From positions 186,001-250,000 of the forward strand of contig NZ_QGNY01000002.1 in NCBI RefSeq assembly GCF_003173575.1: DNA of 64,000 bases, given 5' to 3'. Both the position numbers and the translations under genes were made by a program. Shown here in pieces: positions 54,148 through 64,000 of the stretch (position 1 is its first letter; every line of letters starts with the position of its first letter). This DNA is from Pedobacter paludis (GTDB lineage Bacteria > Bacteroidota > Bacteroidia > Sphingobacteriales > Sphingobacteriaceae). Under the pieces are notes generated by a model. That model saw only the letters and a program-made list of their open reading frames with translations, did no database searches and was not told the origin of the DNA.

Positions 54148-54816
54148 TTATAGGCTTAAATAATACTTTAATAATTTTACCACATCCTGATCCTGTTTAA
54201 AATTGATCTTCTGATCTTTAAGGTATTTTTTTAATGTTTCCTCCTGATCTGATAATGCTGACAAAAAGCTATTTCGATCTTGTTTGAGTAGGATAGCCTT
54301 GTTGTCTTTCACTAAAATATAACTTGTTTCCTGAACAACAGTTTTTTCTATGTTTGCAGAATTATAAACCTGAGTTTCTAATATTTTCTTTTTTGTTCTT
54401 TTTAAAAGACGTAACTTTCCCGATAGCAGTTCTTCTGCAAAACGTAAGGCATCTGTTAAACCAATGGATTCCAAACGAATAAAGTTTATAGCATCTCCAT
54501 TCTCCGTTAACATGCTAAATTTATCTATTTGATCTGTAATTTCTATAGCCGCTTTATCTTCATAGTTGGGCTTGAAGAGAATAATATCCTGTACTTGATC
54601 ATAATTTAAATAGCCCTTTACATTTTTGATGTTTTTATTCGTAAAAGTTACCTCGCCTTTCAAAAAATTTTTATTGTAAAAGGGCGAACCGGATACCTGT
54701 ACGTAACGCTGTTCGTTTACAGGCTTACCTCTAAAATCGGATAGAAATTGAGCAGAGCAATTCAATGTGCTTAAAAAAGCAGTAGTAGCGAGCAAAATAT
54801 TTAGTAAATATTTCAT
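54148..54816 (-). CDS. Secreted protein downstream of SusD locus, unknown
   Basis: A 222-aa exported protein (signal peptide ...LNCSAQ). The mature part is mixed alpha/beta (KGEVTFTNKNIKNVKGYLNY). A terminator sits between it and the SusC/SusD locus, so it may be a separate unit. No family recognised. ATG 54816 chosen. Confidence 0.72.
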   Translation of the reverse strand: MKYLLNILLATTAFLSTLNCSAQFLSDFRGKPVNEQRYVQVSGSPFYNKNFLKGEVTFTNKNIKNVKGYLNYDQVQDIILFKPNYEDKAAIEITDQIDKFSMLTENGDAINFIRLESIGLTDALRFAEELLSGKLRLLKRTKKKILETQVYNSANIEKTVVQETSYILVKDNKAILLKQDRNSFLSALSDQEETLKKYLKDQKINFKQDQDVVKLLKYYLSL

Positions 54817-54820
54817 AAGC

Positions 54821-54850
54821 AAAAAACTATCCTCCAAAAATGGAGGATAG
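54821..54850 (-). terminator. Rho-independent terminator of the first SusCD operon
   Basis: CTATCCTCCA and its complement around AAAA, with a T run on the minus strand. Confidence 0.85.
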
Positions 54851-54859
54851 TTAATAAAT

Positions 54860-55363
54860 TTAGTTTCTAAGCGTTAATGTGAATGTTTTATAATTTTCAC
54901 TAGGAAAAGTGTCGCCATTTCCTGTTAGTGTGAGCACTAATGGAAATGTTGCTGTACCTGTAACTGATCCTGGTATCATATCAACTAAAAGGTATCCTAC
55001 CGAAGAGTTAGCAGGAATAGTTACTTTTGTAGATCCAACAGGTCTGAAATTATAGTGAGTACCCGCAACAGCTGTACTTGTACCAACCACGCTAAATCCC
55101 ACTTCTGTTGCCGCAGCCCTTTGTGGCCCAACAAGCTGTACATAAATCGTATCAGTACCACGTGTATTTACGCTAGCTGTTCTTGATAATACTGCATTTG
55201 CAGTAACACCGGCTGGTTGTTTTGCCGTAACTCTACTGAGTAGGTGATTTTTAAATTCGATAACAGTTGGACCAGTATAAACCAATTCATCCTTTGGCAT
55301 GCAACTTGTAAAAATTGTACAAATAGATGCAAATGCCAATCCGTATAATAATAATCTTTTCAT
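54860..55363 (-). CDS. DUF4843-like SusCD-associated lipoprotein
   Basis: A 167-aa lipoprotein (TIFTSC, cysteine 21). A beta-sandwich with VGFSVVGTSTAVAGTHY, typical of Calx-beta-like or DUF4843 domains encoded next to SusD in Bacteroidota. It lies 12 bp after the SusD stop in the same operon. Probably a surface glycan- or ligand-binding accessory. Confidence 0.8.
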   Translation of the reverse strand: MKRLLLYGLAFASICTIFTSCMPKDELVYTGPTVIEFKNHLLSRVTAKQPAGVTANAVLSRTASVNTRGTDTIYVQLVGPQRAAATEVGFSVVGTSTAVAGTHYNFRPVGSTKVTIPANSSVGYLLVDMIPGSVTGTATFPLVLTLTGNGDTFPSENYKTFTLTLRN

Positions 55364-55375
55364 CTTTTTCTTGAG

Positions 55376-56815
55376 TTAATATCCAGGGTTTTTTTGAATT
55401 CCTAACAATACTTCAGCATTAGGAATTGGCGCAAGTAATCTAAAATCTGTAGGAAGCAGCGTTGCAACACCAGTTTTAGCTGGTTTAGAAATTCCGACAG
55501 CTCTACGTTTTAAATCAAACCAGCGGTGACCTTCAAAAAACAGTTCTCTTCTTCTTTCTGTTTGAATGAATTCTTTAATATTTATATCTATAGGTACCGT
55601 AACACCAGTTGCATTTCTATTTGCACGTAACTGAGTAACTATGGTTGCAGCTGCGCCATATTGGGTTTGTTCTGCAAGTGCTTCGGCTTTCATTAATAAT
55701 AAATCTGAAAATCTAATAACTTTAGCATTGTCTGTATAAACACCAAGCGCTGCAGAATACTTATCTACCCAATTAAATAATGGTGCCGGACTGGCAGATG
55801 TTCCGCCATATTTAAAAAACATATTCAAACGATCATCTCCTGCATTAAAAAGTGCAAATAATTCATCGGAAGATGTTTGACCACCAAATGTAGATATTGC
55901 ATTATAACCGTTAGGGTGGGTATATGAATACATAGAGTCATTTCCACCAACGACACCTGATAATTGTGCGGTTGGACTAATTACAAATTCCAACAACGAC
56001 TCTGTATTTGGAGAAGCTTTAAATGCGGCAACGTAAGTACCTGCGGCAGCCAACCTTGCTCCTGTATTCGTTGTACTCATTGCATTATCCAATTCAGTTA
56101 CAGCTTCTGCCCATCTACCAGAATACAAATAAACCTTACCCAATAAACCGTAAGCAGCACCTTTGTTAAATCTAAATCTTGATGCTGTAGCACCAGACCC
56201 AAATAATGCAATTGCTGATCTTAAATCAGATTCTATTGATTTGTAAACTTCTGTTACGGTGGCTCTTTGTGCCTGCGCAGCATCAGCAACAACAGCTGTA
56301 GATTTTAATCTTAAGGGCACACTTTTGTCAAAACCACCACCCGCAGTAGCCACATTTACAGGCTCGTAACCATAAACTCGTGCTAAATCGAAATAAGCTA
56401 ATGCTCTTAGAGCGTAAGCTTCTGCTTTAATTTGGTTCACTTTAGGATCACTCAGCTTGTCAATATTATCGAGTATGGTATTAACCTCGTTAATAATTAA
56501 ATAACTGTTTGTCCACAAATTCATATGTGAGTTAATCTGATTGCTATTTTGAGCAATATACCGGCCATTAGCTACACTTAATTCAGTATATAAGTTATCA
56601 GACATTACATCAGGAAGAAGTGTAAAATCCCTACCATAATAGGTAAAAGCTATAAATCTTACATAAGCTGAGTTTAATAGAGATTCGAAACCGGATATTG
56701 TTCCTAATGCAACTGTTGCCGATACGGAGTTTTTTGGTTCTACCTCGACCATCTTATCGCATGAGCTTAAAAATAGGCCCAGCGACATACTAAATATTAT
56801 TAATTTCCTTTTCAT
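55376..56815 (-). CDS. SusD/RagB-family nutrient-binding lipoprotein (copy 1)
   Basis: A 479-aa SusD-like protein (lipobox LFLSSC). TPR-like helices (NQIKAEAYALRALAYFDLARVYGY) and the C-terminal ERRRELFFEGHRWFDLKR motif are classical. It captures the substrate for the SusC transporter encoded nine bases upstream. Substrate unknown. Confidence 0.96.
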   Translation of the reverse strand: MKRKLIIFSMSLGLFLSSCDKMVEVEPKNSVSATVALGTISGFESLLNSAYVRFIAFTYYGRDFTLLPDVMSDNLYTELSVANGRYIAQNSNQINSHMNLWTNSYLIINEVNTILDNIDKLSDPKVNQIKAEAYALRALAYFDLARVYGYEPVNVATAGGGFDKSVPLRLKSTAVVADAAQAQRATVTEVYKSIESDLRSAIALFGSGATASRFRFNKGAAYGLLGKVYLYSGRWAEAVTELDNAMSTTNTGARLAAAGTYVAAFKASPNTESLLEFVISPTAQLSGVVGGNDSMYSYTHPNGYNAISTFGGQTSSDELFALFNAGDDRLNMFFKYGGTSASPAPLFNWVDKYSAALGVYTDNAKVIRFSDLLLMKAEALAEQTQYGAAATIVTQLRANRNATGVTVPIDINIKEFIQTERRRELFFEGHRWFDLKRRAVGISKPAKTGVATLLPTDFRLLAPIPNAEVLLGIQKNPGY

Positions 56816-56824
56816 GTTTGTCCG

Positions 56825-59800
56825 TTATAAATCAATCGTTATACCACCAGAAATAGTTTTTGGTTGAGGGTAACCATTTAAATTGTTTCCTGTATTCTCA
56901 GGATCCTCGCCTCTGTAGTTTGTGATTGTTGCAAGATTTAAGCCTTGTAAAAACACATTAATTCCTTGCAATCCAATTTTTGAAGTTAAAGAATGTGGCA
57001 ATCTATAACTCAAGCTAACCTGCTTTAAACGAATATATGATGCTTCTTGAATATATCTTGAAGATAAGTTAGTTGGATCATAACCTCCTGGTTCTGTATA
57101 ACCATCGTAAGCTCTTGGAATACTCGTAAGCTGGCCCGGGGCTGTCCACCTACCCAACTGGCTTACCACTTGGTTTTCTATTGACATACCAGATGCTTCG
57201 AGTATTTGTGCTGTTTGAAGATAACTTGAATTTCCGTATTGATATTGGAACAGTACATCTAAACTAAATCCTTTAAAAGAAAACGTATTGCCAAAACCAC
57301 CAAAAGATTTTGGATTTCCATAACCAATGATTCTATCATCAGCATCAATTCCAGCCACAGGAACATAGGTAATGTTGTTGTTTTTATCAAAGTACATCGG
57401 CCTACCGTCTGCAGGGTTTACACCTGCGTACTTAAATGTGTATAAAATATTGGTAGGGTAACCAACTATTTGGGTATTTCCAATTCTTGTAGCACCATTA
57501 TTAAGTTCTATAAGCTTATTTTTGAAGAAAGCAATGTTAAATGTTGTGGTCCATTTAAAACCATTCGGCAAATCTAAATTTACTGTTGTTAATTCTAGAT
57601 CCAATCCTTTTCCATCTAATCTCCCTCCATTTTCTCTAATTGAAGTAAAACCACTATTAATAGGTAAAGCTCTATCCAATAATAGTTTTGTAGTTTTTTT
57701 CTTATAAATATCAACTGCGCCGGTGATTCTATTGTTTAGAAAACCGAAATCCAATCCAATACCTGTTTGTTGTGTTTGCTCCCAAGTTAACTCAGGATTT
57801 GCCAATTGAGTTGGACGAATACTACCTCCACCATTATATGCCCCGGTTGAACCTGGAGAGCCATACAGTGCTAAAGCTCCGAAATCTGTAGTAGGTTGTG
57901 TACCTACAACCCCGAAACTTCCTCTAAGTTTCAATTCACTTATAATTTTTGAAGTTTTCAAAAATTCCTCTTGTGAAATTCTCCATCCCCCAGATACACC
58001 ACCGAAAAGACCGAATTTGTAATCGTTTCCAAATCTTGAAGATCCATCGTAACGAAGACTACCTGAAAACAGATATTTGCTTTTGTAGTCGTATTTCAGA
58101 CTTCCTATTAAACTCGCAATTTTATATTGAGTAAAGGTTGAGGTTGTTGTAAGTGGGGTTGATGCGCTACTAATTAAAACAAATAGGGGACTAGGAAATC
58201 CCTGTGCAGAAGCACCTAATTGCTCTTGAGTAGCAGACCTGTATTCAAAGCCTCCTAAAACTGAAAAATTATGATCATTGTTTATAGACTTGGTATAAGA
58301 AGCCGTTGCACTTGTATTGAAATTAAAATTTCTTATCGAACTTTCACTTCCAGACCCCCCCGTTGGAGCATAAATGGGTATGGTAGTTGGTCTGTAGTTA
58401 TAGTTGGCTGCATCTGCAAAATCAATACCACCGAAGGCTCTTAAGGTTAAGCCAGGAATTACTTTGTAATTTAAGGCTACATTACTAATTGATTGGATCG
58501 ATTTTGTACTTCTTAACTCTTCATTTAAATGCTGGATTACGTTTACGTTCTGAGCATTACGCAAGTTGGCTCCGTTACGATAAGATCCATCAGGCAAATA
58601 AACCGTGTTATAAGGTGGAATATATAACGCTCCTGTAAAAGGAGTATTTGTAAAAAATCCTGCATTAGTACTTGGTCCGCCAGACTTTGTGTAGGTTAAA
58701 CTTAAGTTTGCTTCAAGTGAAAGTTTATCTGTGATTTGATTATCAATATTCCCTCTAATGCCCCCCTTTTTATAATCAGAAGCGATTGCAACACCGTCAG
58801 TATTATTAAAGTTGGTCGAAATGAAGAATTTTGTTTTTTCAGCACCTCCACTAAAAGAAAGATTATACTCTCCAAAATTAGCATCTCGAAACACTTCATT
58901 GTACCAATCGGTCGTTGTTAATGTAGTAGGATCAACTGTTGCAGCTCCAAAAGATGCAGTATTAAAATTAGTAACTGCCGTTGCAACAGAATTACCTAAA
59001 CGCAAGGCCCTATTTACAATCGCTTCTCTTCTTAATTCATAATATTGTTGAGAATTAAGAAGTTCATAAGGATTAATCTGGGAGTTTACTCCTTGCTGAA
59101 CGGAAAGCTTAACTGCTGTTCTACCTTGCTTACCGCGTTTAGTAGTAACTATGACAACTCCGTTTGCTGCTTGCGACCCATAAATCCCTGCCGTAGCTGC
59201 ATCTTTTAAGATTTGTATAGATTCTATATCGTTTGGATTGATAGCACCTAATACGTTTTGAGTAGTTGCAGTTGAAAGGCCACCTGCATTTACTTGTACT
59301 CCGTCAATAATATATAATGGTTCAGCACTTCCATTAATAGTACCTACACCTCTTACACGAACAGAAATGCCAGATCCGGGCTGCCCACTATTTGTAGTTA
59401 CTTGAACACCAGCTGCACGTCCCTGCATGGCTTTATCAAAAGTCTGCACAGGCATATTTTCAATCTTATCACCACTAATACTGGCTACCGCACCAGTTAG
59501 CTCCTTCTTAGTTTGAGTACCATAACCGGTTACAACAACCTCATTTAAAGATCTAGAATCTGAGCTTAAAACAGCATTTACAATGTTATTAGACGGAATA
59601 ATAAATTCCTTAGTTTCGTAACTTAAAAAAGTTACCACTAATGTTTTCCCATTTGCTGGAATTCGAAGAGAAAATTTTCCATTTGACCCGGTTTGGGTAC
59701 CTAGATTTGGGATCTCCTTAACCCTTACTGTTGCACCGGGTACCGGGAGGCCATCTTCTTGAGATGTAACTGTACCAGTAATTGTTCTTTCTTGTGCGGA

Positions 59801-59854
59801 TGCGCCGAACGCAATAAACATAAGAATGAACAAACTTCGTAGAAGTTTTTTCAT
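56825..59854 (-). CDS. SusC/RagA TonB-dependent outer-membrane transporter (copy 1)
   Basis: A 1009-aa transporter. Signal peptide (...FGASAQ), carboxypeptidase-D-like domain (about 22-100), plug with NEVVVTGYGTQ, and beta barrel. No extra STN domain. It partners the SusD next to it. Confidence 0.97.
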   Translation of the reverse strand: MKKLLRSLFILMFIAFGASAQERTITGTVTSQEDGLPVPGATVRVKEIPNLGTQTGSNGKFSLRIPANGKTLVVTFLSYETKEFIIPSNNIVNAVLSSDSRSLNEVVVTGYGTQTKKELTGAVASISGDKIENMPVQTFDKAMQGRAAGVQVTTNSGQPGSGISVRVRGVGTINGSAEPLYIIDGVQVNAGGLSTATTQNVLGAINPNDIESIQILKDAATAGIYGSQAANGVVIVTTKRGKQGRTAVKLSVQQGVNSQINPYELLNSQQYYELRREAIVNRALRLGNSVATAVTNFNTASFGAATVDPTTLTTTDWYNEVFRDANFGEYNLSFSGGAEKTKFFISTNFNNTDGVAIASDYKKGGIRGNIDNQITDKLSLEANLSLTYTKSGGPSTNAGFFTNTPFTGALYIPPYNTVYLPDGSYRNGANLRNAQNVNVIQHLNEELRSTKSIQSISNVALNYKVIPGLTLRAFGGIDFADAANYNYRPTTIPIYAPTGGSGSESSIRNFNFNTSATASYTKSINNDHNFSVLGGFEYRSATQEQLGASAQGFPSPLFVLISSASTPLTTTSTFTQYKIASLIGSLKYDYKSKYLFSGSLRYDGSSRFGNDYKFGLFGGVSGGWRISQEEFLKTSKIISELKLRGSFGVVGTQPTTDFGALALYGSPGSTGAYNGGGSIRPTQLANPELTWEQTQQTGIGLDFGFLNNRITGAVDIYKKKTTKLLLDRALPINSGFTSIRENGGRLDGKGLDLELTTVNLDLPNGFKWTTTFNIAFFKNKLIELNNGATRIGNTQIVGYPTNILYTFKYAGVNPADGRPMYFDKNNNITYVPVAGIDADDRIIGYGNPKSFGGFGNTFSFKGFSLDVLFQYQYGNSSYLQTAQILEASGMSIENQVVSQLGRWTAPGQLTSIPRAYDGYTEPGGYDPTNLSSRYIQEASYIRLKQVSLSYRLPHSLTSKIGLQGINVFLQGLNLATITNYRGEDPENTGNNLNGYPQPKTISGGITIDL

Positions 59855-60216
59855 AAAAATTTAGTTTAGTTTTAGGTTTGATTAATTATCTGATTACTAA
59901 ACTAGTGTTATTTATACAAAAATCAAATTATTTAGGGCAAATTTGCAGTTAAATTTGGAGTTAGTGTATATAAAAATATATTTTTCTCATAATTCTATCA
60001 TAAATAATTAACTAAAAGAATAGTAATTGGTTAATTTTAACAAAATAAACACCTAAATTATTAGTTTTTAGTAATTATTTTTAAACATTAATATAACAAA
60101 CCTAAATATTTAGTTATTATAAGCATCGATATAAAATACACTATGTTTAAATTAACTATTATTATTACTTGTTATTATTACCTGATGGTTATAAAATATG
60201 ATGATAGAATTTGTGC
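59855..60216. other. AT-rich intergenic region between two SusCD loci
   Basis: About 360 bp of very AT-rich DNA (roughly 80% A+T by eye) without a convincing gene. It should hold the promoter of the first SusC gene on the minus strand; I see only a weak TAATTTG-like box near 59927 and no clear -33. Confidence 0.5.
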
Positions 60217-60251
60217 AAAAAAAAGGGGTTGCAAGTTGCAACCCCTTTTTT
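60217..60251. terminator. Rho-independent terminator of the second SusCD operon
   Basis: AAAAAAAAGGGGTTGCA...TGCAACCCCTTTTTT: a perfect 9-bp GC-rich stem with a three-base loop plus flanking A/T runs. It lies just after the SusD stop on the minus strand. Confidence 0.93.
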
Positions 60252-60272
60252 GATTTATAAGAAGTTTAATTC

Positions 60273-61793
60273 TTAAGGATTTTGAGCACTCTGAGGAATA
60301 GCAGGGTTTGCATTTAACTCATCACGAGGGATTAAGAATAAAAATTTAACATCACCAGCTGGAATAGTCAAAAGGTTAGCCACTGATGTACCTACGTAGT
60401 TAGGAACATTTGCTGTGGTTCTATCTAAAGGTAAGTTTAGACGTTTTAAATCTAAGTATCTAAAACCTTCTCCCCAAAGCTCAACCCTACGATTAATCAT
60501 GATTTCATCAACCAAGGCAGTTCCGGTTTTGGTTGATTTAACTGCCGTTAAATCTCTTACCTTAACTAAATCAAACAATGCACTTTGCGCAAGTAAATCT
60601 TGGCTGCTTCTTGCATACGCTTCTGCCAAAATTAAATACATCTCTGCACTTCTCATCCAAGGAGTATCCCCCAAAGAAGGATCACCTACCGTTTTTACAG
60701 AGAACTTTCTACTCATGTACGCACGACGGGTAAAGGCTGTTGTAGGAAGCGGAAAGTTGGCCGCTGTTGGAGCTGGTTCCCATAATTTTCTTCTTACATC
60801 ATTAACCGGTATCTGGTTATATAATGCTGAATTGATCATTTTTGGCGTACCACGCATGTAAGTAGTGTTTGCATTATAGGCAATTTGAGCATAAAATGAT
60901 CCAAAAGTATCTCCTTGTTCCGTTGTAGGCATTGCGCACCACATAAATTCAGATAATGCATTATTATTAAAACCACTTACATAATCGCTTTGGCTCATCA
61001 ATGGATATTTACCCCCATCAATTACATCTTTTGCATATTTTATCGCATTTGGATAATCTTGCATAGTTAGGGCAACTCTTGCTCTTAATCCTTTTGCCAC
61101 CCAAACATCAGCATGTGTTTTGTTTGCTTTGGTAGTAGAATTTAAACTAATTGCTTTATCTAAATCAGCCACTATTTGTTTGTAAACATCTTCTACAGTT
61201 GCACGCGGTTTTATAAGATCAGCAGAAGTTAAAACTAATGGAACACCTAATTGAGTATTTGGTACCACTGCGGCATTATATCTTGTACCGTAAAACTGTA
61301 CTAAATACGAATATGCATAAGCTCTAATTGTTAAAGCCTCAGCTTTTAATCTAATTTTTTCCGAATCTAATCCCGTTACAGTTGGTGCATCAATGTTATC
61401 TAACACATAGTTAGCGTTATTGATCATGCGATAAAATGTACGATAATAGTATAGATTACTAGCTGCATTATCGGTACGAGGTGCAACGTAGTTACCTTCA
61501 CCAGTAGAAGTGAACCAAGTTGCTGCCGCTTGGTGCAAATCCTCACCCATAAAATCAATACCCAACAAAATACCACCAACACCTGGTTTACCCTGTGCAT
61601 TTGATGTGGTTGTTGTAGTTCTTGTATTCATATAGGCGTAAATACCGTTAATTACAGCACTTGCATTTGTAGTTGAACTAAATACCTCTTCTAAAGCAAC
61701 CTGATCAGTTGGTTTTGTTTCAAGGTATTCTTTTTTACAGCCTGGAGCAATTAAAGCTACCACTAAGCCGGTTAATATTAAAAGCTTTTTCAT
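60273..61793 (-). CDS. SusD/RagB-family lipoprotein (copy 2)
   Basis: A 506-aa SusD-like protein (lipobox ALIAPGC). KIRLKAEALTIRAYAYSYLVQFYG and INRRVELWGEGFRYLDLKR are family motifs. It follows the second SusC by 26 bp. Only weakly similar to copy 1 by eye. Confidence 0.96.
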   Translation of the reverse strand: MKKLLILTGLVVALIAPGCKKEYLETKPTDQVALEEVFSSTTNASAVINGIYAYMNTRTTTTTSNAQGKPGVGGILLGIDFMGEDLHQAAATWFTSTGEGNYVAPRTDNAASNLYYYRTFYRMINNANYVLDNIDAPTVTGLDSEKIRLKAEALTIRAYAYSYLVQFYGTRYNAAVVPNTQLGVPLVLTSADLIKPRATVEDVYKQIVADLDKAISLNSTTKANKTHADVWVAKGLRARVALTMQDYPNAIKYAKDVIDGGKYPLMSQSDYVSGFNNNALSEFMWCAMPTTEQGDTFGSFYAQIAYNANTTYMRGTPKMINSALYNQIPVNDVRRKLWEPAPTAANFPLPTTAFTRRAYMSRKFSVKTVGDPSLGDTPWMRSAEMYLILAEAYARSSQDLLAQSALFDLVKVRDLTAVKSTKTGTALVDEIMINRRVELWGEGFRYLDLKRLNLPLDRTTANVPNYVGTSVANLLTIPAGDVKFLFLIPRDELNANPAIPQSAQNP

Positions 61794-61819
61794 ATCTCTT
61801 TCTACACTAATTTTAAATA

Positions 61820-64000
61820 TTATAAAGTTAAATTAATACCTAAGCTAAAGTTTCTGCTTTGAGGATAAGTATTACCATTTACGCCATCAAAAGATTCAGA
61901 AGGATTTAATCCTTTTCTTTTTGAATGTAGGTATAAATTCTCTCCAGTTGCAAAAATGCGGGCACTTGGTACTTTAATTTTATTTAACCAAGCCTTAGGT
62001 AGGCTATACGATAAGTTAACATTACGTAAACTCCAATAAGAGGCGTCGACTAACCATCTGTTAGATGTTGCATTTGTATTGGTTGAAGCTCCAAAATCAG
62101 CTCTTGGAATATCTGATGTATTGTTTGCAGGTGTCCATGAATTTAAGATATCTGTATGTAATGCACCACCGTATGATCCTGTACTCATTAAGCCTTGATA
62201 CACTGAATCATAAGCTTTTCCTCCAACCTGATAATTGATCATAAATGATAACGATAGGTTTTTGTAACTGAATGTATTTACAAACGAGCCCATCAAATCA
62301 GGAATTGCTGATCCAGAATAATCAAATTTAGCAAATGATTGATTGGTTACATATTGAACCCCGTTTACAGTACGAATATTTGCGGCAGCCGTGCCCTCAG
62401 CAGGGATATACAAAGCAGAACCATCATTTGGATCAACGCCTGCATATTGTCTTAACCAATAATCGTAAATACCATGGCCCACTTCTCTTTTCTTGGTTCC
62501 GCTAATAATAGTTGGTGTCTCATCAGGAAGCTTGGTGATTTTGTTCTTGAAGATACTCCAGTTTGTTAACAAATTCCATGTGAAATCTTGATTACGGATG
62601 ATATCGCTACCTAATTGAAGCTCAACACCTCTATTATACATTGAACCGATGTTACGATAAACGCTTGTTACTGCTGCAGATAATGGCTGAGGAACACTAA
62701 AGATTAAATCATCTACCTGTTTGTTGTAATACTCTAATTCACCATATAATTTTCTGCCGAAAAATGAAAATGAAATTCCGGTGTTTAAAGTATTTTGTTT
62801 TTCCCAAGTTAGATTAGGTGTAGCAATTGAGGCTAATAGTACACCACCTTCTGTGTTACTGTTCGAGCCAAGATCAAAAAAGGCTCTATCTCCATAATAC
62901 CTGCTATTACCACTACCATCAAGCAAGGCATTGTTACCCACTTGTCCGTATGAAACTTTTAATCTCAAATCATCTAGCCAGCTTACGTTTTTCAAGAAAC
63001 TTTCTTTCTTGATAGCCCAAGTAGCACCAGCGGAGAAAAATGTTCCCCATCTTTGATCTGCAGCGAACCTAGAAGAACCATCACGTCTTAAAGATCCATC
63101 AACAAAGTATTTATCATCATAGCTATAACTTGCTTTAGATAGATAAGACTCAATACGGTCGTTATCTTCTCTACCATAAGAACTAGATGCAGTAACAAAA
63201 TTAGCAAATTCAGTATTGCCACGAGCAACCATATTTGTTCTGTCAGCCTGAAAAATTTTATACTTGAAATTATAGTTTTCATGACCAGCTAACACTGAAA
63301 TTGTATGTTTACCAATCGTTTTGTTATAATTTAAGATTTGATTAAAGGTATAAGATCGAGTATTTGAATTACTTTGAAACTTATAACCATTAGAGCCAGC
63401 ACCATCACCAACGATTGGATTTTGAAACTGATCAACATTATTGTTTCTCAAATCCATACTAATTGTTGGAGTGAATGTAAAGTCTTTAAGAAATTTCACT
63501 TCAAGATAACTTCTTGCACTTAATTGACTTCTTCTGTATTTGTTATCATTAAGTATAGTCTCATACACTACGTTACGACCAGGTGAAGCACCAGCTGGGC
63601 GGTTTATCGCTCCCGGATGAATACCATAATCATACCATTGTTCTCCGGTGAGCGGATTTTGAATTGGGTCTCCAGCAGTGGTAAATGCATGAACCGGATA
63701 GATTGGGCCAATTCCTCTTGCAAATGAAAATGGGTTGACAAAACTTGATCCGTTTCCTGTAGATGCATCACTAGCTGTATTGGCATCGGACATTGCTCCC
63801 GATAAGTTTAAACCAGTTTTTAACCATGATCTAAGTTTTGTATTTACGTTAACGCGTGCATTAAAACGCTCAAAATCCGATTTAAGAATAAAACCGCTGT
63901 CTTTTAAATAACCTAAAGACACAAAATAATCAGTTTTATCGCTACGTCCTGAAGTACTAATATTTGCATCAGTTCTTTTACCAGTACGCTCTAAAGGTGC
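61820..64000 (-). CDS. SusC/RagA TonB-dependent transporter (copy 2, 5' end outside window)
   Basis: 727 in-frame codons to the window edge; the frame continues through APLERTGKRTDANISTSGR upstream of the first methionine at 63922, so the visible part is the C-terminal two thirds (end of the plug and the barrel). The signal peptide, carboxypeptidase-like domain and plug start lie beyond position 64000. Partner of SusD copy 2. Confidence 0.94.
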   Translation of the reverse strand, partial: APLERTGKRTDANISTSGRSDKTDYFVSLGYLKDSGFILKSDFERFNARVNVNTKLRSWLKTGLNLSGAMSDANTASDASTGNGSSFVNPFSFARGIGPIYPVHAFTTAGDPIQNPLTGEQWYDYGIHPGAINRPAGASPGRNVVYETILNDNKYRRSQLSARSYLEVKFLKDFTFTPTISMDLRNNNVDQFQNPIVGDGAGSNGYKFQSNSNTRSYTFNQILNYNKTIGKHTISVLAGHENYNFKYKIFQADRTNMVARGNTEFANFVTASSSYGREDNDRIESYLSKASYSYDDKYFVDGSLRRDGSSRFAADQRWGTFFSAGATWAIKKESFLKNVSWLDDLRLKVSYGQVGNNALLDGSGNSRYYGDRAFFDLGSNSNTEGGVLLASIATPNLTWEKQNTLNTGISFSFFGRKLYGELEYYNKQVDDLIFSVPQPLSAAVTSVYRNIGSMYNRGVELQLGSDIIRNQDFTWNLLTNWSIFKNKITKLPDETPTIISGTKKREVGHGIYDYWLRQYAGVDPNDGSALYIPAEGTAAANIRTVNGVQYVTNQSFAKFDYSGSAIPDLMGSFVNTFSYKNLSLSFMINYQVGGKAYDSVYQGLMSTGSYGGALHTDILNSWTPANNTSDIPRADFGASTNTNATSNRWLVDASYWSLRNVNLSYSLPKAWLNKIKVPSARIFATGENLYLHSKRKGLNPSESFDGVNGNTYPQSRNFSLGINLTL

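Noticed and set aside
60415..60861. 148-codon open frame on the plus strand
   Set aside because: Antisense shadow inside the second SusD gene, whose frame is certain.

Overview
The window looks like chromosomal DNA of a Bacteroidota bacterium, most likely a Sphingobacteriaceae/Pedobacter-type organism; I cannot name the species. The evidence is two SusC/SusD (RagA/RagB) pairs, many secreted DUF-type proteins and lipoproteins, DUF4407 and DUF3857 proteins, TPR-type sensor kinases, AT-rich intergenic DNA, start sites without a clear Shine-Dalgarno sequence, and several TAnnTTTG-like -7 elements.

Layout. 1-18.2 kb is mostly ordinary chromosome: an M61 peptidase, a DUF4407 membrane protein, secreted beta-propeller proteins, a rhodanese, a dipeptide epimerase, a rhomboid protease next to an M14 carboxypeptidase, peptidase T, an aldose epimerase and a DUF418 protein. 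18.3-20.7 kb is a compact type II restriction-modification cassette: a C5-cytosine methyltransferase flanked by two PD-(D/E)XK-like proteins, one of which seems to have lost its catalytic lysine. 21.3-27.5 kb holds a GH2 glycosidase and a very large TPR/DUF3857/transglutaminase protein. At 27.5-28.5 kb there is a homologue of pentameric ligand-gated ion channels. 29-32 kb carries a 42-aa membrane peptide, an ECF sigma factor, a GAF histidine kinase and an SDR enzyme.

32.8-41.1 kb is the accessory region and the most unusual part. It contains a membrane protein with a five-copy CGGAAT array upstream, a string of RNA-like hairpins leading into a 65-aa secreted acidic peptide, a large hairpin element, a TPR histidine kinase with a response regulator, a pair of identical TTACGG-N4-CCGTAA palindromes, an orphan HsdR-N-like nuclease, an HNH nuclease, a gene split by an apparent one-base frameshift, a second DUF4407-like protein, and a cysteine-rich mini-protein overlapping a secreted thermonuclease. 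The segment 38.4-40.4 kb is visibly more AT-rich than its neighbours (about 23-28% GC in sampled lines against about 43% in the HsdR-N gene), which suggests acquisition.

41-54 kb returns to housekeeping and envelope functions: a PNPOx-family flavoprotein, a small HTH protein, an OmpA lipoprotein, a compact ECF sigma/cupin anti-sigma pair, an aldo-keto reductase with an AraC regulator, a GIN-domain protein, a second GH2 enzyme, tRNA-Arg(CCT), metG, an LD-carboxypeptidase and a DoxX protein. 54-64 kb is two divergently aged SusC/SusD nutrient-uptake loci on the minus strand; the second SusC runs off the window end. All functions are assigned by reading motifs, without database searches.
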